A stretch of DNA of 46,163 nucleotides from the IMG/VR virus record IMGVR_UViG_3300046005_002782, positions 1-46,163 of that record. One strand, written 5' to 3'. Positions 40,266 through 46,163 of this stretch are shown here, piece by piece. Both the position numbers and the translations under genes were made by a program. Origin of the DNA: a virus. The notes below the pieces were generated by a model. The model worked only from the letters and a program-made list of their open reading frames with translations. It did no database searches and had not been told where the DNA came from. Numbering within the stretch: position 1 is the stretch's first letter; each line of letters opens with the position of its first letter.

Positions 40266-41177
40266 TTAGCTACCTTTGACTGTAAACTGCCCAACGAACT
40301 TTGCGGCCGTGAGGCCGAAATGATCCAACTGCTTTGCAATCGTCGCCGGTTCAGTGAACCCGCCCTTATCACCTACAGCATTCCCGGACGCGGCTTTGTT
40401 GATCGTCGCCTCATGCGATCCGCCCGCGTTGTTCAGGAGCGTGGCAGCGGCATTGACGCTGAGCCGGTTCGAAGCATCGGGCGAGGCGCCACCAAGCCCA
40501 AGGCCCAGCGCTGTGAGGTTCGCGGCCGCTGCGCCAATCGCTGTGACGCTGGTCGCGAAGGACACCGTGGGTGTGTTGATCACCGTCGTGCCCAGCGCCC
40601 CGGCAGTGGTCGAGCCGAGGTTGATAACGGACGTCGATCCGGCCGCGCCGCCGGTGCCGAGGTTCACCGTCTTGGTGACGCCTGTGGTCGTGCCGCCGGT
40701 GCCGATGCCATAAGTGGCGGTCGTCGTCGCCGTGCCGATCGTCACCGCCGCATTCGAAAAGGTCGTGGCCCCCGCGAAGGTCTGCGCGGCGTTGCCGAGA
40801 TGGGCGAGGGTCGCCGAGAGGTTCGGCAGGGTGAAGCTGCGGGTCGTGCCTGCGGAGAGGCCGGAAAGATCGAAGGCCGCGAGCCTCGTCGGGTCGGCAT
40901 CGTCGGCGAGGCGGAAGAGGTTGTCCGGAAAGGGCAGCGCGGCCTGCCGCACCCATGCGCCGCTGAGAAAGGTCAGGGCGGCATCGGTCGCGCGATCCCA
41001 AACGGACCACCCTTCGGCCGGGGGATAGAATGCCCAGGCCCCATCCTGCCAGGCAGCAATCGCGAAGGCCTGACCCGCCCAGGCACCCGTAGGGCTGGGG
41101 CCGACGACATAGCGGGCACCATCGACCGGCGATCCCGGCGGGGTGCTGAGACCAGTGCTTTCCACGGCGGGCTGCAC
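40266..41177 (-). pseudogene. Truncated phage tail fibre (DUF2793-like) of an older prophage
   Basis: A 303-residue open frame whose N-terminal part, GSPVDGARYVVGPSPTGAWA and AWQDGAWAFYPPAEGWSVWD, is the DUF2793 tail domain. It is followed by a Thr/Gly/Ala-rich repetitive fibre region (TIGTATTTATYGIGTGGTTT) and a C-terminal EATINKAASGNAVGDKGGFT segment. There is no proper ATG: the frame opens with GTG and meets a stop inside the 120-bp element at 41182, so its 5' end was lost to that insertion. It lies outside the attachment site of the main prophage. Confidence 0.75.
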
Positions 41178-41181
41178 AAGG

Positions 41182-41301
41182 GGTGTTGATTTTCACCCAG
41201 AACTGACCCGGCTTTGAGTGTGGATTTCGGGGCAGGCGGAGGTCAAATCTCAATGAAAATTATACGCCTTCCCGGGTCAGTTCTGGGTGAAAATCAACAC
41301 C
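41182..41301. mobile_element. 120-bp MITE-like element with perfect 30-bp terminal inverted repeats
   Basis: Bases 41182-41211 are the exact reverse complement of 41272-41301, leaving a 60-bp centre with no coding capacity. The repeats start with GGTGTTGATTTTCACCCAG. It separates the truncated tail fibre gene from an IS3 orfB that has lost its own 5' end. I see no obvious target-site duplication. Such structures are typical of miniature derivatives of larger insertion sequences; the parent element is not in the window. Confidence 0.7.
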
Positions 41302-42159
41302 GTGAGGTTTCGGTTCGTCGAGGAACATCGCGGCAGCTTTGCAACGGATCGGTTGTGTCAGGTGATGAACGTCAGACCGCGCGGGTTGCGGGCTTTTCGC
41401 AGCCGCCCTGCCAGCCGCAGGCAGCACACAGACATGGTCGTTCTGGCCCACATCAAAGAACAGTCACGCCTGAGCCTGAGCAGCTACGGTCGTCCCAGGA
41501 TGACCAAAGAGTTAAAGGAGGTTGGCGTCGATGTGGGGCATCGCCGTGTTGGGCGGTTGATGCGTGAGAACGGGATCGTCGTTGAAAGAACACGGAAATT
41601 CAAGGCGACCACGGACAGCGATTACACGTTCAACATGGCTCCGAACCTGCTGGATCGTGACTTCACGGCAGATCAACCGAACCAGAAGTGGGCCGGTGAT
41701 ATCAGTTATATCTGGACCCGCGAGGGGTGGCTGTATCTGGCCGTAATCCTGGACCTGCATTCGCGGCGCGTCATTGGCTGGGCCGTCAGCAACCGCATGA
41801 AGCGTGACTTGGCGATCCGAGCGCTAAGGATGGCCATTGCCTTGCGAGCACCGCCCAAGGGCTGCATCTTCCATAGCGACAGGGGCAGTCAATATTGTTC
41901 GCATGATTACCAGAAAATCCTGCGAGAGCGTGGGTTCAAGGCGTCAATGAGCGGCAAAGGCAATTGCTATGTCAACGCCGCCGTCGAGACCTTCTTCAAG
42001 ACCATCAAGGCCGAACTGATCTGGCGCAGATCTTGGGAAACGCGTCGACAGGCCGAAACCGCCATCTTCCAATATATCAACGGCTTCTATAACCCGCGCC
42101 GTCGACATTCAGATTTGGGAGGTAAAAGCCCCTTGGCCTTCGAGCGCCAAGTGGCCTAA
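41287..42159 (+). CDS. IS3-family transposase OrfB, 5'-truncated
   Basis: The OrfB sequence proper starts at about 41302 (VRFRFVEEHRGSFATDRLCQ); the ATG at 41287 lies within the repeat of the 120-bp element, which therefore supplies a new start. A complete DDE catalytic core is visible: WAGDISYIWTREGWL (first D), CIFHSDRGSQYC (second D) and NAAVETFFKTIKAELIW (E). It ends with the conserved YNPRRRHSDLGGKSPLAFER. OrfA, normally upstream and joined by frameshifting, is missing, so the element is not autonomous. Confidence 0.88.
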   Translation: MKINTVRFRFVEEHRGSFATDRLCQVMNVRPRGLRAFRSRPASRRQHTDMVVLAHIKEQSRLSLSSYGRPRMTKELKEVGVDVGHRRVGRLMRENGIVVERTRKFKATTDSDYTFNMAPNLLDRDFTADQPNQKWAGDISYIWTREGWLYLAVILDLHSRRVIGWAVSNRMKRDLAIRALRMAIALRAPPKGCIFHSDRGSQYCSHDYQKILRERGFKASMSGKGNCYVNAAVETFFKTIKAELIWRRSWETRRQAETAIFQYINGFYNPRRRHSDLGGKSPLAFERQVA

Positions 42160-42189
42160 ACGAGCACTGGGGGCGGCACAAATACGTGA

Positions 42190-42390
42190 CAAGACCAGTT
42201 CAAATCCTGCCTCCACAGCCTAAGTTATACAGCCAGATCAACGATATGCGTTACGGCAAACGCATGCCTTTTGCGTTCTCCCCCGCGGATCAATAATAGG
42301 TCAAAAAACGGGCCAAAACCGTGTGCAAGATCAGGAGGATAAGGATGAGGCAGGATCAAAAACACGCCATGACCGCAGCCGACAGCGTTC
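42190..42390 (+). repeat. Degenerate second copy of the tRNA 3' end and its flank
   Basis: GTTCAAATCCTG at 42198-42209 matches the T arm at 39975-39986. GTGCAAGATCAG recurs at 42323-42334 (40104-40115 in the first copy) and AGGATCAAAA at 42352-42361 (40133-40142). The spacing is conserved (125 against 129 bp, then 29 in both). The acceptor part and the terminator are different or decayed. This is a diverged duplication of the attachment-site region flanking the older phage debris. Confidence 0.6.
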
Positions 42391-42814
42391 AACAGGATTA
42401 GCGGTCCATTTTGAAGCTTCAAGCCCATTGATGTTGGCTGTACTGATAGCCATCTGCGGCCCGTCCGGCGGACACCAACTTGCGAAACCGGAAGGGTACG
42501 ATCCGCGAGCCGGGCCCAACAATTTCGCTTCAATCTCTGTTCCGGGTCCTCAAAGGACTTTCCACTACCGTCGACGCCAAGAGACAACCGTTCAATCAGG
42601 TCTTGTAGACTGACCCAAGCGTGTTTCCCAGGGGGCTGCAACACCCTTGATGCTGCTGCTACGCTGCTCGGGCAGAAATCGGACTGCACCACCAACGACA
42701 ACTGCAAGCTGCGGATAAACCGGGACCAGATCGGGATAAGGTTCTTTCAGCGCTTCGGGTATCACCTCAGTCTCCATGTTTTCCGGAGGGTCCAACTCCT
42801 GATTAGGATGGAGC
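42391..42814. other. Non-coding stretch, no supported gene
   Basis: No frame in either direction has a plausible start and family features. The sequence appears to be decayed flank between the tRNA-flank repeat and the IS3 remnant. Confidence 0.4.
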
Positions 42815-43182
42815 ATGATGAGCAAGACAACGGGCAAATTTTCGCCTGAAATACGCGAAGGGCCCATGCGATTGATCCACGACAATGCGGGCAAGCATAT
42901 GTCGCGTTGGCAGGCGATCTCGACGAAGATCGGCTATGCGCCGCAGACCTTGAATGACCAGGGCAAGAAGGCGGGGGTGAATAGTGGCAAGCAAGCGGGC
43001 GTCTCCAGAGCGAGAGGGCCGAGCGCATGAAGGCTTTGGAACGCGAGAACCGGGATCTGCGTCAGGCCAACAATATCCTTTCAGACTTCACCTATGCCGC
43101 AACCTGGAATGGGTTCGCCGATCCGTTTGCCACAATACCAAAGCTGTTCCCTTTAGCCAATCGAGTGCGGGATAACCTCTGA
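42815..43182 (+). pseudogene. Decayed IS3-family orfA with an orfB scrap
   Basis: ATG 42815 opens MMSKTTGKFSPEIREGPMRL, the typical IS3-type OrfA N-terminus (MSKTTGKFSPE...). The frame then decays (KIGYAPQTLND where the HTH should be). A second frame from 43027 continues MKALERENRDLRQANNIL, the OrfA leucine-zipper end, and runs directly into SDFTYAATWNGF, a fragment of the OrfB catalytic region. Frameshifts and internal deletion make it non-functional. Confidence 0.75.
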
Positions 43183-43342
43183 CCGAAGTGCAAACCGGAG
43201 CGAACTACCAGCAATGCGGGTTGAAAAAGGTCAAGGTTGCCGAAACCGTTATGGCCCTAAGCTGGCAGAGGGAAATACACGCGGTTTGTGGTAGATTCCC
43301 ATTCTGGCACAAAGGTGTTGGCAGGCAGCAGGGGCATCCGCA

Positions 43343-45820
43343 ATGGCACGCAGTTCGCAACAGGATACAGACACAGAGGCAGCACCCGCCACGGCCTTGA
43401 CGCCGGACGACTTGCATATCTGCTGTGACCCGGCTTTGCTGGCGTTCGAGGACACCTCGACGCTGGAACCGCTCCCTGACCTGATCGGCCAAGAGCGGGC
43501 GCTGGGGGCGATCCGGCTTTCGGCCAGCATCGGCCATGCCGATTTCAACCTGTTCGTGCTGGGACCGGATGGGACGGGCCGACACTCGGCGGTGCAGCGG
43601 TTGTTGGCGGCAGAAGCAGCGCAGCGTCCGACGCCACAGGACTGGGTTTATGTCAATGATTTTGCCAACCCCGACCGTCCCAAAGCCATTGCAATGCCCC
43701 CCGGAACCGCACCTCCGCTGCAAAAGGCGCTGCAGGCGATGGTGGATGATCTGGCCAATGACATTCCGGCGATGTTCGAGTCTGAACAGTATCAGGGCCG
43801 CCGCGGCACCATCGAACAAAGGCTGGCAACCCGCAAACAGGCGGGGTTTGAAAAGCTGCTGGAGAAGTCACGCGACCGCAATGTGACCATCCTGCGGACC
43901 CCGATGGGCTTTGCCATCGCCGGCGTGCGAAATGGCGAGGTGATCAAGGCCGATGACTTTGCCACCCTGCCCGATGCCGAACGCAAGGCCATCGAGGCGG
44001 GCGTTGCCATGACCGAGAAAGAGCTGGAGAAATACCTCCGTTCGATCCCGAAGCTGGAAAAAGAGCATCGCAGCGCCGTGGCGTCCTTGAATGCCGAAAT
44101 GGCCGAGCAGGCGGTGGATGACGCACTGGCCCCGATTGATGAGGCTTTTGGCGGCATCGAAACGGTCAGAACCCATCTGATCGCGCTGCGGGCCGATCTG
44201 ATCGAAAATGCCGAGTTGTTCCTGCGCGAAGGCAACGGGCGGCAGGAAGGGCCGTTTCCGGTGGCGCATGCTCATGTGCATGACCAGCCGCCGTTCCACC
44301 GCTATGGGGTGAATGTGCTGGTGTCGCATGACCCTGCAACCGCCTCGGGCGCGCCGATTGTGGTCGAGCCTTTGCCCTCGCTGTCAAACCTGATCGGCAA
44401 GGTGGATCATATCTCGACGATGGGTGCGCTGGTCACCGATTTCACGCTGATCCGCCCCGGCGCTCTGCATCGGGCCAATGGCGGCTTTCTGATTCTGGAT
44501 GCGATGCGGGTGCTGACAGAGCCTTTGGCCTGGGAGGCACTGAAACGCAGTCTTGAGATGCGGGCGATCCGTATCAGCTCCGCTGGCGAGATGTTGAGCC
44601 TGATCTCGACCACCTCGCTTGAACCCGAGCCGATCCCGTTACAGGTGCGGGTGGTTCTGGTCGGCGATGCGATGATCCACCTGCTGCTGATGATGCATGA
44701 TCCCGATTTCGGTCGGCTGTTCAAGCTGGGGGCCGATTTCGATCCTGACATGCCACGCAGCGCCGAAGCGGTCGGGCTGTTTGCGCGGATGGTCGCCGGG
44801 GCGTGCCAGCGTGAGGCGCTGCGGCCGGTCAGCCGCGACGGGGTTGCGGCCCTTGTCGATGTTGCGACCCGCACCGCCGAGGATAAGGGCCGCATGTCGC
44901 TGCGGATCGGGGCGCTGTGGGATCTGCTGCGCGAGGCCGACCATATGACGGCACTTGCGGGCAAGGCTGTGATCGACGCGGGCCAGATCACCGCCGCCCG
45001 CGCCGTTGCCGAACATCGCACCGACCGCGTGCGCGACCGTCTGCAAGAAATGATCGCGGAAGGAACGCTGATCATCTCGACCTCGGGGGCGCAGGTGGGG
45101 CAGGTCAACGGGCTGACGGTGGTCAGCAGCGGGTTGTTCAGCTTTGGCTTGCCGGTCCGCATCACGGCACGGGTGCGGATGGGCAGCGGCAAGGTGATCG
45201 ACATCGAGCGCGAGGTAAAGCTGGGCGGGCCGATCCATTCCAAGGGTATGCTGATCCTGTCCTCTTATCTTGCCACGCATTATGCCGCCGACGTGCCGCT
45301 GTCCTTGTGGGCAAGTCTGGTGTTCGAGCAGACCTACAGCGGGGTGGAAGGCGACAGTGCCTCGGTTGCCGAGCTTTGCGCGCTGTTGTCGGCGCTGTCC
45401 GGCATCCCGATTTCGCAATCCTACGCGGTGACGGGATCAATCAACCAGATGGGCGAGGTGCAGCCGATCGGCGGGGTGAACGAAAAGATTGAGGGGTTCT
45501 TTGATTGTTGCCGCGCTGCCGGTCTGACCGGCCAGCAAGGCGTGCTGATCCCGCGCCGCAATGCCCGCAACCTGATGCTGCGCGCCGATGTCATCGAGGC
45601 GGTGACCAAGGGGCAGTTCCGCATCCACGCAATTTCACATATCGATGAGGCAATCGAGGTGCTGACCGGCCTGCCCGCCGGACAACGGACCGGCACCGGT
45701 GCTTTCGAGGATGGCACCGTCAACGCCAATGTCGAAACCCGGCTGACCGAATATGCCCATGCGCTGCGCGATTTCTGGAAACCACCCGCAACGCCGGACG
45801 GGTTCGAGGATGAGGCCTGA
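43343..45820 (+). CDS. Lon-family ATP-dependent protease (AAA_32 / YcbZ-like)
   Basis: An 825-residue protein: an N-terminal AAA_32-type domain with a Walker A variant, VLGPDGTGRHSAV (about 72-84), where Arg replaces the usual Lys, and RPGALHRANGGFLILDAMRV as the Walker B region. The C-terminal S16 protease domain (about 590-800) carries the catalytic dyad S672 (GVEGDSASV) and K715 (GGVNEKIEGF). It resembles E. coli YcbZ (LonH) rather than LonA, and has no LonA N-domain. It would degrade misfolded or regulatory proteins. It is a chromosomal gene next to the prophage debris. Confidence 0.88.
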   Translation: MARSSQQDTDTEAAPATALTPDDLHICCDPALLAFEDTSTLEPLPDLIGQERALGAIRLSASIGHADFNLFVLGPDGTGRHSAVQRLLAAEAAQRPTPQDWVYVNDFANPDRPKAIAMPPGTAPPLQKALQAMVDDLANDIPAMFESEQYQGRRGTIEQRLATRKQAGFEKLLEKSRDRNVTILRTPMGFAIAGVRNGEVIKADDFATLPDAERKAIEAGVAMTEKELEKYLRSIPKLEKEHRSAVASLNAEMAEQAVDDALAPIDEAFGGIETVRTHLIALRADLIENAELFLREGNGRQEGPFPVAHAHVHDQPPFHRYGVNVLVSHDPATASGAPIVVEPLPSLSNLIGKVDHISTMGALVTDFTLIRPGALHRANGGFLILDAMRVLTEPLAWEALKRSLEMRAIRISSAGEMLSLISTTSLEPEPIPLQVRVVLVGDAMIHLLLMMHDPDFGRLFKLGADFDPDMPRSAEAVGLFARMVAGACQREALRPVSRDGVAALVDVATRTAEDKGRMSLRIGALWDLLREADHMTALAGKAVIDAGQITAARAVAEHRTDRVRDRLQEMIAEGTLIISTSGAQVGQVNGLTVVSSGLFSFGLPVRITARVRMGSGKVIDIEREVKLGGPIHSKGMLILSSYLATHYAADVPLSLWASLVFEQTYSGVEGDSASVAELCALLSALSGIPISQSYAVTGSINQMGEVQPIGGVNEKIEGFFDCCRAAGLTGQQGVLIPRRNARNLMLRADVIEAVTKGQFRIHAISHIDEAIEVLTGLPAGQRTGTGAFEDGTVNANVETRLTEYAHALRDFWKPPATPDGFEDEA

Positions 45821-46163
45821 CAGGCGGCGCGGTTGTAAGCGGCGGCACTGGCAGGTTGTGCCGCAGGCAGCTTGCGATTGGGGCGCAAGTGCAAGGCGCG
45901 GCGAAAACCGATAGGTGCAAGTGCGCTGTTTCAACAGCCAGCCGCGCCTTCTTTCAACTTTGCGGAAGCAGGCTGGACCGGTCCGGTCCTTTGGTCGCTT
46001 CGCTTCATGCGTCTGTCATTCGGCAGATATGCTGCTCTCGGAGCTTGAAATCGGGGGCGAAAACCGCAAAGCGCAAACGGCATTTCCCGCGTCGGCGCGT
46101 CAGAATTTGTGATCGGCAAGGCAGCTTCTCATTCATGACAGTTCTGCATCAATAATGGCGAAT
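45821..46163. other. Sequence after the protease gene, no feature supported
   Basis: The last 340 bp show only short overlapping frames without family features. I see no terminator with a T tract and no RNA gene. Confidence 0.5.

Noticed and set aside
42225-42707. 160-codon minus-strand frame
   Set aside because: Runs through the degenerate tRNA-flank repeat and resembles the tRNA-derived frame at 39955-40203; no domain and no start signal.
45856-46155. Short + strand frames after the Lon-like gene
   Set aside because: No ribosome-binding site or family features; low-quality overlapping frames.

Overview
The window looks like the chromosome of a high-GC alphaproteobacterium, most likely a member of the Rhodobacterales. 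This rests on the codon use, on ParB-domain methylases, DUF3489 and DUF6441 proteins of types I know from that group, and on the tail-module layout. Most of the window (1 to about 39,998) is one lambda-like siphophage prophage. Its left end, with distal tail and presumably lysis genes, lies outside the window.

Layout. At 1-16394 a leftward packaging, head and tail operon runs from 16394 down: small terminase, GpA-type large terminase, gpW-like connector, lambda-type portal, S49 protease with a nested scaffold-type start, decoration protein, major capsid protein E, head-tail joining protein, DUF6441 protein, tail terminator-like protein, tail tube, a tail chaperone with a probable programmed -1 frameshift, tape measure, and two distal tail proteins. 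Three cargo (moron) insertions sit at gene junctions in the tail module: an exported protein (7161-8270), a secreted SNase nuclease plus a small membrane protein (5888-6544), and a HigBA-type toxin-antitoxin pair (3549-4177). At 16512-17568 are three small rightward genes, one with an in-frame amber codon. At 17584-21065 two ParB-methyltransferases, a 66-residue protein and a PIN protein form a leftward operon.

At 21701-32310 a tightly overlapping leftward cassette encodes HTH regulator, Res-type helicase-nuclease, DUF262/HNH protein, Mod-type methyltransferase, coiled-coil protein and a RelE-like/UvrD-like fusion. It looks like a type III restriction locus with a type IV-like nuclease embedded. 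At 32368-34946 is a leftward early operon with a winged-helix replication protein whose gene carries phased iterons (candidate origin), a VRR-NUC nuclease and an excisionase-like protein. At 35564-37441 are an unknown protein and a tyrosine integrase. At 37746-39662, between integrase and attachment site, a low-GC three-gene cargo cassette encodes a STAS-HATPase protein, a DUF4325 STAS-like protein and a membrane-anchored protein. The right attachment site is a tRNA 3' half with CAT anticodon at 39954-39998.

Right of the attachment site is debris of an older phage: a beheaded tail-fibre gene, a 120-bp element with perfect 30-bp terminal repeats, a truncated IS3-family orfB, a second copy of the tRNA-flank sequence and a decayed IS3 orfA. 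A chromosomal Lon-family protease gene (43343-45820) follows.

How it fits together: the integrase and the early operon have related 30-bp elements about 60-70 bp upstream of their starts, which suggests shared control. The replication genes face the packaging genes in one long leftward transcription unit. Self-methylation (two solitary methylases plus Mod) and the restriction cassette would let the lysogen exclude other phages. I recognised no CI-type repressor and no lysis genes.
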